Below are positions 21,178 through 34,012 of a stretch of 44,578 nt of DNA, in pieces; positions within the stretch are counted from its first letter, which is position 1, and every line of letters begins with the position of its first letter. The position numbers were made by a program, and so were the translations under genes. Under the pieces are notes generated by a model, which saw nothing but the letters and a program-made list of their open reading frames with translations, was not told the DNA's origin and did no database searches. Source of the DNA: Bigelowiella natans CCMP2755 (Eukaryota; Cercozoa; Chlorarachniophyceae); contig ADNK01002440.1 in NCBI GenBank assembly GCA_000320545.1, positions 1-44,578 of the forward strand, written 5' to 3'.

Positions 21178-24100
21178 ATGAATGAAATCAGAATCGTCGA
21201 TCTGTCGTCTTCCGTCACTTCGGCGACTAAGCCTATAGCAGCGCTTTCGTTGCAGCAGAGAGCTCGGATCAATGGCTTCGCAAAGGCTAGCCGATTCCAA
21301 AGCGAGTTCGCTCCAGTATTACGGTTTGAACTTTCCCATGAAAACATCGTACAAAATTAGATTTCGAACGCATAAGCACATTTGCTGTCGTTAATGAGGG
21401 GGGGATCTAGCGCCGCGTATGATGGCCCGAAACCAGCATGAAATCGTTCGAAATATACTTCTAAAGAATCGTTAATCTGATAAGTCTCGGTTGTGTTTTC
21501 GTAGTCGCCGGCTGGACAGCTCCCTCACTACTCCACGTGTCTCTCCCTCGGAAATCGACTTCTCAGACGCAAACGTCCAAGCTGCTGCTGCAGCAGCTGG
21601 AACAGCTATTCTTGGAGGCCTTGCGGTTTTTCTCGCCAAAGGTCATCGTGTGAAGGGGGCGGGGGGAGGACTGCAATTTAATATCAATCGACTAGTAGAG
21701 CAATTTCCTCCCCCTCCCCCCCCCTTTCCTCCTTTCTCCACCATTTATATTCGTTCTCATCTTTGCGTCCATTTTCCATACCACCAGCCCAAGAGAAGGG
21801 ACTTGGAGGGGATACAGGCTCTACCCTATCGTCTCGAGGCATTGCCGCAGAGAAGGTATCATCGACTTGCTTATCAAACTATATCCATTCGAAATCTGGA
21901 GATGTTTTATTTCTGGGGTGCCAGTTATCGTCCGCGGTTTCAACGTTTTTGGAAAGAAAATGCCGCCCATTCTCGAGCATATTCGCTCATGCAGTGTCGC
22001 AAAGAACGCGTCGTTCGACAAGATTTAATTCATGTTGCTTATTAGTTTGTTTCATCCTACCACCCCATCCCCCCCCCCCCCCCCTTCCCTTCCCTTTACT
22101 ATTTGCACAATATCGAAGATCCGAGTGCAGAATGCTGTGGGCGTATTTGGAGCTACAGGAAAGACTGGGAGAGAGGTCAAATCTTATAGATAATATAGCT
22201 TCGATAGCTCTGAATCCTATCGATCAGACAGCAATAGCAATTTCTGGCGAGTATATACAAATGCCGTTCATCCCTCTCTTCCCCTAGGTCGTCAATCTAA
22301 TGCTCTCGGAGGGCAGGGACGTCGTTGCCTTCGCCCGGGACACGAAGAAGGCGGCGGAGTTGTTCGCAAAGGCAGCCGCTGCCGGGGGGGGGAGACTCGT
22401 CACCCGCCAGACCGATGTCACCGATCTGGATAAGATGATTGCTTCTTCCAAATATTTAATGGACGGCGTGGAGCAGCTTGTTGTCGCGCTGGGACCTGTA
22501 TATGGAAAGCAGCCCGACGGCTCCTTCGGGCCTGTTGATGGTAGCTAGCAGCAAGTGACGGGGGAGGTGGGGGTGGGGGGCAATTTTGCTTTCAATCAAT
22601 CGCACGTTGTAGATATGTATAGAACTGTATTCCTCAAGGTATGAAATGAAAAACGCGTGTGCTCTTGTACGTGTATGTGTATGCAGGACTTACTCCTGAA
22701 AAGGTCGATTTCGAGGGGGTGAGCAACATCGCTAAGCTCGCTGGGAGTACGATGAAGAAACCCAGTAAAGAGGACGTCTCCTCGGTGAAGCTTGTCAAGA
22801 TGAGCGAAGGAGGGATGTGGACAACGATTGACGATACGATCATGGGAGGTGCGGCAAAATGCCTTTCAGTACTCTCTTTTCCATAATAGCGTAATAGCGG
22901 CACTCGAATGAGAATAAAAGGCACTGAATTTCCCCTCGAGCGTGGCAAGATAAATAAATGATTATTGCAATGCAAATACCCTCTTATGGATGATACATAA
23001 TAAGTGTAGTGTTACGGCTAGTCGCAGACCAACTCTTCCTCAATTTACTTTCAATTCACCGCTCCATCCCATTCCTCATCCCCCCCCCCCGAATTACCCC
23101 CGCCCACAGGAAAATCAAAGTCCTCTATTGAAATCGCTGATGATGTGCTCAAGTGGTCGGGGGGCGTGATCACAGAGGGGGGGGGGTTCTGCGGCCTGAG
23201 GACCAAGGACTTCGCGAACAAAACGATGTCTTTAAACGACTTCGACGGTATTCGGCTAAGAGTGCTTGGAGACGGAAATAGGTTCGTTTTCGACGCGAGT
23301 CCACCCGAAAAAAAAAGTCTAAATGGTATAAAACGATCTTTGTTCTTCTCCAACTCCTCGGGGGTGAGCGTGGCTTCCAATCGCGGTGTTAATCGCTAAT
23401 GTACTGATAACTGCTCGTCCCCTGCCTTCTCCCTTACACTGCACGGCGAATATGATGGATATTGGTCGGTGTTAGCATTTCTGAGTGCCAAATCATCACA
23501 TGACTTGCGAGCGCCACATACCCTTCGATGAGCTCATGGCTTCCGACGGCATACATATGCTTGTTTGCATCGCAGGTACAAGGTCACGGTCGCCCTTCGT
23601 GACGGCTACACTCGGTACCAGCATCCTTTCGACACTGCTGAGGGGCTTGTGCAGGAGATAGATCTCAAATTTGACGACTTCGTGCCCCTCCAGACCTCCA
23701 ACGCCAACTTCGTAGACTATGCTGCTACCCCCCTCTCCCAAGCTGACAGGTGGTGTTAAGTATGGTCTTTATTAGAGAGGGGGGGGGGAGGGGGTGAAAA
23801 GGTGGGGGATGAGAAATAAAGGGAAGAAAATCGTGTTTTGTGCGGATGAATTTTATGCGGTTTCTGTCGTACTCGCACGTGAGCGTTTTTGCTCTGCATG
23901 GGTTTTTGGAAAGTGCTGCTACAGGATGAGTGAGACAGCAATTGAAACGAGAAAACGGCTCGTAGTTAACGGGAAAATGGTACTCTCCACCCTCCCCCCC
24001 CACCCCGCCCTGCGGGTCCGACGTGGCTTTTATGAACATCGTCGTGAGCAAGTTCGAGTTTAATGGGTACCCAAATCCAACCGCCATCCCTTCCCAGTTC

Positions 24101-25147
24101 GCGTTGAGCGTCGAAAGCGTGGAAGGCCTCTCCCTCCCCAAGCCGCAGGTTGTTATGGTCACTTCGGCGTCGTGCGAGAGAAATGCGCGACTCGTCAACA
24201 AAGAGCAGCGAGCTGCCGATATCCCCATCGTCCAATTGAACCCAAACGGCATCCTCAATTGGAAGTAATACACGTATCTAGTGCTAGTCATCGTTCGACC
24301 GGTGTCCCCCCCACCCAACACAACACGGGAAAGAGAGAGGGAGGGGGGGGGGAGAGAAACGCAAACACGCATCAGATCTGTAGGAACCAACGTGCAGACA
24401 GGCAGGCAGGCACACACACACACACACACACACACAACATAAATCGGACTATTGAATGATGCTCAGATATAAGGGTGAGTTCGCCATTCGAAGCAGCGGG
24501 CTGTCGTACACCATTGTCCGCCCCTGCGGCCTAACCACTCAAAATGAGACCCAGGCGTTCAGCTTAGACCTTTCCCAAGGGGATACCATATCCGGAGCGA
24601 TTTCGCGGAAAGAGGTTGCCTCCCTCGTCGCCGGAGCACTCGAAACACATCTAGCGTCTGGTGAGATAGCAGGGGGGAAGGGGGGGAGGTAAAGGGGTCA
24701 TTTATTTTGGGAGTGAGCCAGTGAGTGAGTGGGTGGGTGAGAGTGTGATTGTGTTGGGAGACGACGGGCATGCTACGGATATAGCCAACGTCAATATGCA
24801 AAGAGAATCTTCGCGGCAAAGAAGAATGAGGCATGCGTGTCTCTGTGGGAGATTTTCCCCCATTCTTTTTGGTTCCCTTCCGCTGTGATAGATTGCAGTA
24901 GCGTCGACATCTATTTGAAAAAATATCCCCCCCCCCCCCCCCCCTCCTCCTCAAAACAATAAATATGTTCCAATTCGTTGCAATGGGGCACAGGCAAAAC
25001 GTTTGAGGCGCGTAGATCCGAGGCAAAAGATGCGATCGGAGACATAGCTGCTACTACCAAACCTACAATATCTCGCCAGTAAACAATAACAACAGCAGCG
25101 ACACGAAAATCTACCAAATATTCATATTAGATATATGTATATATATA

Positions 25148-25195
<48 letters not shown>

Positions 25196-25571
25196 CGAGC
25201 ACCCATTAAACATATGTGCATATCTAAGTCATCCAGAAGATAAGAGCGGTGTTTCATAACCAACCAATATCAACTTTCCTCGTGCGTGACGATTTAGATT
25301 CCAAGCTCTCGTAACGGATACAAACCGCCATCTTGCTGGGCTGCCAGTATTAGCGCCGCCCGTCGATCCCCCCACCGAAAAGCTATCCGAGGAGGAACAG
25401 AACACAGTGCTCAATGACCCCCGAGTCGTCTCGCAAAGGGCGCGCGAGCGAGGTGCTCAGCAAGTCGCCGGACGTGCTGAGGCTTCGTTTGTTGTCTATC
25501 GTAACGGACAGCCCCTGGCCAGCGCAACAGCTAGTGATGCCGCGGCTGAAAAGGTTGGAAAGGGAATGTGA
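21178..25571 (+). CDS. Atypical SDR with inserted CIA30 domain (HCF173-like)
   Basis: Twelve exons: 21178-21323, 21505-21641, 21788-21855, 22119-22175, 22288-22540, 22687-22848, 23110-23281, 23576-23749, 24016-24264, 24467-24660, 24994-25078, 25298-25571 (656 residues). A Rossmann fold opens with VGVFGATGKTGRE (GATGKTG at about 128-134). It is interrupted by a CIA30 module (MWTTIDDTIMGG, GFCGLRTKDF, YKVTVALRDG, MNIVVSKFEF), then resumes with YKGEFAIRSSGLSYTIVRPCGL. In plants this architecture is HCF173, a plastid factor for psbA translation; mitochondrial CIA30 proteins lack the SDR. All joins keep phase, but the acceptor before exon 9 reads tgcgg instead of tgcag. The N-terminus is Ser/Thr/Arg-rich with an Ala- and Gly-rich stretch near 65-80, but no clear bipartite plastid signal; the first exon is the least certain. 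The C-terminal extension of about 100 residues is unassigned. Confidence 0.82.
25137..25193. repeat. (TA)n tract in the last HCF173-like intron
   Basis: A nearly pure TA run inside the intron 25079-25297. Confidence 0.92.
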
Positions 25572-25593
25572 ATGCATTGCTGAGTTGGGTCGG

Positions 25594-25672
<79 letters not shown>

Positions 25673-27795
25673 TGTGATCGTGCTTTAATTTTACGTGTCC
25701 GATTTCATTTCGAGCCGCGTTCCTTGCGTGGCACGTAGATAGATGTGTTATGATGTTCAGAACTCTTTTGCATGATATTGTAGCAGGATGCACAAACCTG
25801 GATAAATCAATGGAAAGGATCGGTTGGGATAAAGGTGGAATGAGAAAGCAGCTATATGTAAAAACAAAAAATAAAATTTAGTAAGACCGCGACTTGTGCT
25901 AGTGTGGTCAACGACAGTAGTAACCATTTAATCGAAATTATTCATCTCTCTGTGCATTGCGAAGCATCCTAATGCGCCATTTTCATCGCGTTCTTTTGTT
26001 TTGTCCGTGTATACGTGCGCGGCAAAATGTGTGCATGTATGTGCTATTATCTAGGAATGCAAGCTAAGTTTAGACAGTAACATGTGAACACACAAAGCTC
26101 GCATGGTGCGCACGCCGACATGACAAGACAAGCGCATCTTACATTCCCATGTGAAATCTACAAAGCCATCATGCTGCACGTGTTCTAGATCAACGTTGCG
26201 CTGACTGTCAAACTGGGCCATTGCAAGCCTCCTAGCCTAGAAGTATAGAAGACAGCATGATTGTGCGCAACTGGCGCGTGTCATAGTCCACAGGTGCAAA
26301 TAAAATAGCTAGCTAGCTAGCACGCGAAGCGTGCTGGCGCACACCAGGTCTAGAATTGCCTTCTTGTCTGCCAGCTTGGCGAGAGAGCTGGAGGGTGCAG
26401 TTGTGCTTGTCGTACACGGCATACTAGCTAGCTAGCACAGTCGCAATGGTGCATGGCTTCCGCTTTGCGAACGACGTGCAGTGGTCTGTGATGCAATCTC
26501 AACTGGGAATTTTGACACCATCGCAATTGAGTTGCAATGATAGAATGATCACTTTTTGTCACAACACTCTCCCATTGTTTTTTCTCTCGTTTGGCAACTG
26601 TTCAGCAAGTGGATCGCGTGGATGGGGTCACGTCATTCGTTACATTTTTCGTTTCTATTGTGCTCTCTCATGTACCTATGCATGTGATCTTTTTTCGTCG
26701 CGTTTCATGGATCCCTTTTGTTTAATTTAATCTACTTGTGTAATCATCATTCTGGTTTCATTTTCATTTCCACGTAAAAAATCAAATATTATTGCCTTTC
26801 TCACTGCTTTCTGGGCTTGTTTTCACCACTTTTATTCTCCTCGGTTAGTTCTACCAGTGCTCTGTCGAAGCACTTTTGCCATCTGAGCATATAGCAGCAT
26901 CCAGCAACACAAATAGTAAGTCGCTATCAGATGTATAGACCTTGTGTGTGATTGATAAGTACTTTTGCAAATGGCTAGGGAAAGACTATTTGAACCAATC
27001 ATTCGAATAGTAATCTAATGTTGCGTTACTTTCTGAACAATTTTTCGCACTTCTTGAGCTTCTTAGGCCCCATATACATGTGCTTCGAATAGCAAGCGTG
27101 ATGCTCACAAGAAAGGGGTTGGCATTTAGCGTAGGCCGTTCTCTCAGTCTCGGAGAGGCCGTCATCTTCCATTATTCTTCGAGGTTCCCAGAGTCTGGAA
27201 ATTCGAGAGTCTCCAGAGAATCTCGGGTAGGCTGTTCCTACGAGATAGTAACGCTCAATTTCTGACATCTTGTCCCATTTTGTCACGAAAATGGTCCCAA
27301 TGTTCAATATCCGTGATAGAAACCACTCCGTTCAGGCATATCTTCAGCCGCAGAATTGGTCAGTATAGTTTGAATATGAACTGGTATTCAGAAATTTGTC
27401 CAGATTTATCTTGAGAATACGCAATTTGAAATGTCGTAGGTGCGAAATGTGTTAGATACTTTGAAATATGGGAGATGTGCGAAAACGCAATTGTAAGTCA
27501 GCACAAAAGCAAAGTCATTTCTCAAATTATCTTCCTATTAATACATATGCGACATACAGGGACGTGGAATATTCGAAATAAAAGTATTGTGTTTTAGAAT
27601 ACTTTGATTTTCATCTCTGCAGATATTGTTTCATTAGTTTGAATAATGCAACTAGAAACCATGTCGCCGGAGCCTGGTAATGATCCTCCCACCTCTCTCT
27701 CCCTCCAATGACACCAAGAAGATGATGCATAATGAATGAAGTCCCAAATTATATGATGCTGCTCATTCATCTGCAGGCACTCGAATCGCTCTGAC
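25572..27795. other. Spacer with CT/GT microsatellites and palindrome-rich part
   Basis: (CT)n lies at about 25600-25638 and (GT)n at about 25641-25668. An AATAAA is at 25870-25875. From about 26030 to 26440 the sequence is rich in GCTAGC and CATG words, with a perfect hairpin GCACGC-gaa-GCGTGC at 26320-26334 directly after CTAGCTAGCTAG. The 27026-27307 minus ORF is listed separately. Nothing else is recognised. Confidence 0.6.
27026..27307 (-). CDS. Hypothetical small ORF, weak
   Basis: A 93-codon frame with mixed composition, free of the dinucleotide-repeat bias that explains most short ORFs here. Its C-terminus has four cysteines (CQPLSCEHHACYSKHMY) and ends in a Lys-rich run. No family is recognised and no splice partners were found. 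It may be a single exon of an unseen gene or chance. Confidence 0.2.
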   Translation of the reverse strand: MNIGTIFVTKWDKMSEIERYYLVGTAYPRFSGDSRISRLWEPRRIMEDDGLSETERTAYAKCQPLSCEHHACYSKHMYMGPKKLKKCEKLFRK

Positions 27796-28520
27796 ATGGT
27801 GAAATTTTATTCAGGGATGAAAGCTTTCTCAATCATATTGGGATTGCTAGTCTTTCAGGCGGATTCATTGCATAATGAAAATTCCCTTGGTGGGAAGACT
27901 CTAGTGGCCGGCAAGTAAGTACACCTGCATCAATTGTACCCACATAATCTTACTCACAATATACTAGTGAAATAGATATTCAGTGATGAAAAATACCTTC
28001 AAATTCTGATCTCCCTCACACTCGCAAATCAGGGATGCCCGGACGCCCGAATGTGGCGCAGACAAGAAATGCCTCTTTTCTGAGAATAGGCACATCTGTG
28101 CTCACGTCTTCTACACAGCTGATAAAGAATCGACTCTGTATGTAACTTGTCTCTTCAATGTTTACATGGACTGACCACTAAAATGCTAGATTCGAGTCTC
28201 GTTCTCCAAGTCGTCGATTCTGTTTGTGATGCATATATATTTGTTGTCCCTAGAATGAAAAAAGACTTCTTCGAAGCTACGGGGCAGGAGAACTTGCGAA
28301 GAGCGTGGTTGGAGCGATCGAAGAATAATACCAATTCACCATGGTGCATCAGCCTTCCAGAAGCATACAAATACATGTGCCAGGACGACTTCGAGAAGAT
28401 GCCCTGTGATTGTAAGTTTTACGATTGTAAGGGAACAGATACCTGCGACTTTGCCTCTTACAACATGAAAAACGAAGCAGCTCCATTCTCATCCACGTGA
28501 GTTTATCTATATATTAAAAT

Positions 28521-28558
<38 letters not shown>

Positions 28559-28578
28559 TCTCTCTTTCTTTCTCTCAG

Positions 28579-28654
<76 letters not shown>

Positions 28655-29697
28655 TATATATATTAATAATATGTATTATATATGAATATATTTCTGTTCC
28701 TGCATTGAATACACTGCGACAAGTAATCTAATATTCCCCTAATTCTTGCTTAACAGATACGTCCAAGACTGTTTCAAAAAATGCTGTAAAGAGGACGTCG
28801 CCGCGTGCAACGCCAACAGGGCAGCGAGGCGAGTCGCTGTGCTTCCAACGGGCTTTCCAACACCAGCACCAGTGCCTACCCCTCACCCTTCGAAGAGCCC
28901 ATCGGAATACCCAACTCCGCATCCGTCTCCCAAGCCTACGCCCTTCCCATCACGAGACCCAAGCTCGCAACCGACCGAATTTCCTACAGCAGATCCATCC
29001 AGCTTCCCAACTCCACTTCCCACCCCCCAGCCGACCGACAATCCAACGCAAAAGCCGTCGAGCTTTCCTTCGCCTAGTCCCACGAAAGAGCCCTCGGCGT
29101 TCCCCACGGCCCATCCAACCCAGCACCCGGTAGTGTTGTTGAACGAATAACAGTCTTTGCTCGCCAGCTGCATGCTTGCGCCCTGAGAAGCAGCGGTCGC
29201 GTGTCGTTGCGCGAGCATGGAGAGCAATGCTTGAAACACGGCGGTTATTGTGTGTGTGTGAAATCAGGTCCCTCCTGTAGCCGACCCCACCCCAGCACCA
29301 ACAGGGTTCCCTACTCAGGAGCCGACAAACTTCCCCTCGCCGCAGGTTGGGATCAAAGCAGATAGGCACTCCCCTCCATCTTTCACTCGCCCAAGAGAAT
29401 ATCGAGGGTGGGGGGGGGATGGCAGAAAATGGCAAACGCGACAGTGATGACAGCGAGAAACATATTTTAGTAGATAGAGACATCTGAAACCCACATTGCA
29501 GAGATCTCCTCTTCTGACTGAGAAACGGCGTTTTTGCACTCCCCCCCCCCCCCCCGAATAGTATTGGTAATTACTCTGCCTGTTCATTCAATCAGCATGG
29601 CCTAAAGCATCAACCATGGTTTTTGCATTTGTTGATACTATTAGCCTACCAACTTTCCTACTGAGTTCCCAACACCAGAACCAACTGTAGACCCAAC

Positions 29698-29738
<41 letters not shown>

Positions 29739-31048
29739 TGAGAGGGCTCGTAGAGGAAGTCATTATTTTTTTGGTTAAATTAGATCTAGGAGTGTTTCAT
29801 TAAGAGAAAGGGGGGGATGTAGTAGCATGTGTGTGATAATTATCATTTTTTTTTAAAATGCAGATGCGATTTATTATCTTCGTGCTTCCTCACCTTTCTC
29901 CCCCCCCCCCCTGATTTCCTTGTCCATGTAGGATATCCAACGCCTCGCCCTTCGGCATTCCCAACTCCCGCACCAACCGGTTTCCCAACAGCAGAGGTTC
30001 TGTTATGTGTTGTCCACTTTTCTTCTATTCCTCCCCCCCCTTGAAAGATAATGTATGCCATATCGCGGGGTGTGCGCTGTTTATCTCCCCCCCCCCCTCC
30101 CACTGTGCAATTCTCAATTTTCTGTTCAATATTGTTTTTCCAGCCGACTATGGACCCGACGCAAGATCCAACGAAGGAGCCGACAATAGCACCCACGCAA
30201 CGGCCAACAGGCTACCCTACGACAGAGCCAACCAACGAGCCAACCCCATATCCAACACGGGAGCCGACGCCATTCCCTACAGCCATACCTACCACGAAAG
30301 AAGGCTACGTGAACGTCAAGGACTTCACGCTGGGAAAACTGCTGGTTCCTGAGAAGGGGCTGCTTCTTGGAAAGATCGACACGAGCCAGGAGTTTACCCT
30401 TTCTTTTGACATCATCCCGACCCAGGTGAAGGCGGGGTGGACTAGCATCATTCGCTTTTCCTCTGGCGACTCAAAAGATATCGGCGTTGGCACGAGGGCT
30501 CCTGCGCTATGGTTTTCTCCCGGAACTACGAATCTGTAATGATAACTCGGCAATATTATGAAGCTGCTAACGAATGAAAGAAAAATCTCGCATCTTACCA
30601 GAGCTTTCCTCTTCCCCTCCCTCTCTCCCTCCACAGATTCGCTCGAATGGACACGAACACTGAGGCTGACAGAGGGTGCACGTCTGCAAATCCGCTCCCT
30701 CTTTTCGTCAAGTCCCACGTCAAAATGACCGTTCAGGAGGGTATTATGATCAAGCTCTTCGTAGATGGTACTACCACCCTTCGCTCTCAAACACGGGCAG
30801 ATATCTAGACAAACCAACTCTGTCCTCTCCTTTCCTCCTCTCCTCCTCGCTCTGTCAATTCACCATCCGTTGGTTGTACCCGCTGTGGTTTGCAGGTAAA
30901 GAGGCGTGTCGATTCAATCCACGCAGCCATCAGCTGCTCTTTGCCAAAAAGGGGGTCAAGGTCTACTTAGGCGATAAGTTCTATTCACCCGCCCAGGCAC
31001 AGGTGATAATACCCCATTTCACCTCTGAGAGAAGCTCTATTCTTCAAG

Positions 31049-31115
<67 letters not shown>

Positions 31116-32496
31116 CGTGTAATTGTGTATTTTTTTAAACATGAAACTCCGTAGCAACAACAATTGCGTTTCCTTGAAAATGACAGGTCTCGAATATAAG
31201 CTACAGCAGCCATCCTAACCTGCCGTTGATCCCTCACGGAATTTCCCTCGCCGACAAAATGGTACCGATAAGGAAGGGGGAGCTTCTGGGTTACATGGAC
31301 ACAACATCCTCATTCAAGCTGTCGTTTGACGTCCAAATCGATAGCATCGTTGGTGAGTAGAGCAGTGCCCCACCCCCACCCCCCTTGATGCATTTGCCAT
31401 CATGATATGCCCTTGTTTTCCACCACCGGTGAATCTAAATACGCGTGCTCCTCCTCCTCCTCCCCCAGACTCAGGGTTTGCAAGCATTCTTCACCTAACT
31501 CTCGGAGTAGACAACGGTGCTCTCGGATCGAGAATTCCAGGGGTTTGGCTGAAACCGGGGACAACGCAGCTTTACATCAGGTCGGGCACGACAATGGAGC
31601 ATGACGTAGGCTGTGACATCCATGCGAACCACGCTCTCGAGCTCGGCAAGAAGCACACGATCGTCTTTATTGTGACGGAAGGGCCCACGCATGTCGTAAA
31701 GATCGATGGCAGCAAGGTTAGGAGGCGGCGGTGCGAGCGGCGATACGATTTGATTCGATAGTCTTCGTGCATATGATATTGTGGGAGGAGGGAGGTCCTT
31801 TACCACCTCGCTGTCTCCACAAAACTTCATCACACTACAATATCAATCTTTTTCATCTAATCTGTGCACCAATAACACACCCTATCGTCGTGATTCACTT
31901 TTTCCCATTCTCAATATTGTTCGACCCTTCCCCCCCCCTCAAAATCTTCCTCCTCTCCTCCCACCTCCTCCTGCAGGTCTGCCATTTTAATCCCAAGTCC
32001 AACGATTTGGTTCCGAACTCGCCGGCCACGCAGCTGTGGGTGGGGGACAAGTGGTACACCAGCGCAGTTGGGAAAATCGGCAGTATTATCTACGAGCCGC
32101 TCCCTCTCATGCCGAGGCCCAGCCCGAGCGATCTGACCAGCGGCAAGACTCTAGTCTTGGGGGGGGATCCCATCTATCTCGGGTACCTCGATACGTTCGA
32201 GACGTACGAGATGACGACGCACGTGAAGCTGACGGGAATCGTTCGGGGCTGGTCTAATTTGCTGCATGTCACCGCCAAGGGTACCAACTTTGAAAAGCCT
32301 GGATCACGCATCCCTGGAATATGGGTAGTAGTCTTTGCCGTAGATAGGACGTCGCCGCAGTAGCAGTAATAGTACCTCGAGCAGTTTTTCTTTCCTGGGG
32401 CCGTGCGTTTCGAAAGACACGTGTACCCATCAATTCACGAGCAACATGCTCGCATTCAAGATAGTTGACGAGAAAGCGCGGGAAGAGATGAAGAAC

Positions 32497-32543
<47 letters not shown>

Positions 32544-33437
32544 TGAGATGAAGTTATAGCTATTAATATACTAATAACTAATTTCGTCGACATCATTGAT
32601 AATCCCCCTTCGAAGGTGATTCCACACTCCACGCGTCTGCAAGTAATTATGGGCTCCAAGAATATGATTAACAACGGTTGCGCGACGAAGGCACTTCCAA
32701 TAAACAAGACGGTCGCCATTACAATGCGCGCGTACCCGGGGCCCGTGTACACCGTTCACTTCGATGACGAGCAGCAATGCGCCATCACCCCGAAATGCCA
32801 GCTGTTCCCCGCACACAATAATTCCAGGGTGTGGGTTGCGGACAAGTGGCACCATGCATCCAAAGCGGAAGTTGTGTTGATGAAATATGGACCAGCTCCC
32901 GTCCTAAACAAGAACAGTATCATCTCCTCGGCCAGGAAGCTGCAGCGTGGGTACTTTGTTGGCGTGATCAATACGACCAAGGAATTCCACATGTCCTTCA
33001 AATTGACACCACGAGGAAAGGTTAAGGGCTGGAGCAACATCATCCATCTAACCGAGCGGAACAACAAGGGATTGAAATCCCGTCTCCCTGCTGTGTTCTT
33101 TCAGCCTGATAAACTCCGTTTGACGCTGGTTGTGACCGACAAAAACGGCAAGCAGCTCCGTAAGGACTCGAAATTCAACCTGAAAAAGGACCAGACGTAT
33201 CTGGTAGATATCGTCGTTGGAAAGCTCGGTCTTGCGATGCGTTTGGATAAAAAGTACATCATCGCCAAGCACAAGGCTTTCAACCGGGTTCCTGCTACGA
33301 AGAATATCAAAATATGGGCGTCCAATCCATTCGCCGGTGCTGCCAACGCCGAAATTAGCGACCTCACGTACACAAGAGAAATAAAGCCTGAAGATTTGAC
33401 TGGAGAGGATTTAACTGGCTCAAACAAAAAAAAATAG
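27796..33437 (+). CDS. Secreted modular protein: Cys-rich head, Pro-Thr stalk, four repeated domains
   Basis: Fourteen exons in continuous phase, 1,083 residues: 27796-27914, 28033-28137, 28254-28496, 28757-29129, 29268-29345, 29645-29699, 29932-29996, 30144-30535, 30637-30767, 30896-31002, 31187-31352, 31469-31716, 31977-32324, 32616-33437. Residues 1-28 form a signal peptide (core FSIILGLLVF). Residues about 40-175 are Cys-rich (CQDDFEKMPCDCKFYDC, CFKKCCKEDVAAC). Residues about 182-397 are a PTxxPT stalk built by several small exons. Four tandem copies of one domain follow, starting near 398, 570, 740 and 905. Shared elements are LGxIDTxxEFxLSFD, GWxxIIxxT, SRxPAxWxxPGTT, VDGxxxCxFNP and VWVGDKWY. 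The beta-strand-like pattern recalls concanavalin-type lectins, but I cannot name the family. A cell-surface or matrix role is inferred from the signal peptide and stalk; no membrane anchor is seen at the Lys-rich end. Confidence 0.85.
28522..28651. repeat. (CT)n then long (TA)n in intron 3
   Basis: (CT)n at about 28522-28575 followed by about 75 bases of (TA)n, inside the intron 28497-28756. Confidence 0.93.
31053..31118. repeat. (TA)n then (GT)n in intron 10
   Basis: A TA run at about 31053-31098 passes into GT repeats inside the intron 31003-31186 of the secreted modular gene. Confidence 0.92.
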
Positions 33438-33646
33438 CGATTAAACCGAAAAAACAGAATTCCGAGGATCGCTCAATCCACTTCTAGACAAACAATGAAA
33501 TCCTTCATGGCCTAGAGCAGGGCAAGCAGCTCAAGCACTCTTACCACGTTTATCCATTATCTATTTATTTAACAATACTCCGAAACCCCTTTCTTATATC
33601 AGCTGAGAATCTCTTACCATACTGTTTAAAACTATTAAAAATGTGC

Positions 33647-33652
33647 AATAAA
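33647..33652 (+). promoter_or_regulatory. Candidate poly(A) signal
   Basis: AATAAA about 210 bases after the stop at 33437, followed by tgtttgg. Confidence 0.4.
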
Positions 33653-33936
33653 TGTTTGGAAAACAATGACTTCTGGATTAAGTTAGATGCGGTTGTAACT
33701 GAAACGGGAGATACGCACACACCTCTGTTTTGTCTAATTTACTGTCATGAAAGAATTATCTCTCTTTGTTTTCAAGTCGGATGGTGCGTATGTTTTCTCG
33801 CTCGATTTCATATTCATCATGACGCTCGCATCCGCACGGCTCGCATGAAGCCTGATGTGAAGTTGTGCAGGGCGCTTGGGCTTGTCGTAAGAGACATGGG
33901 ATACGCTATGTTTAATGATAGATATGTAATACAATA

Positions 33937-34012
<76 letters not shown>

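Noticed and set aside
26446-26730. 94-codon plus ORF
   Set aside because: It has no family pattern and no splice partners, and it lies beside the palindrome-rich spacer; most likely chance.
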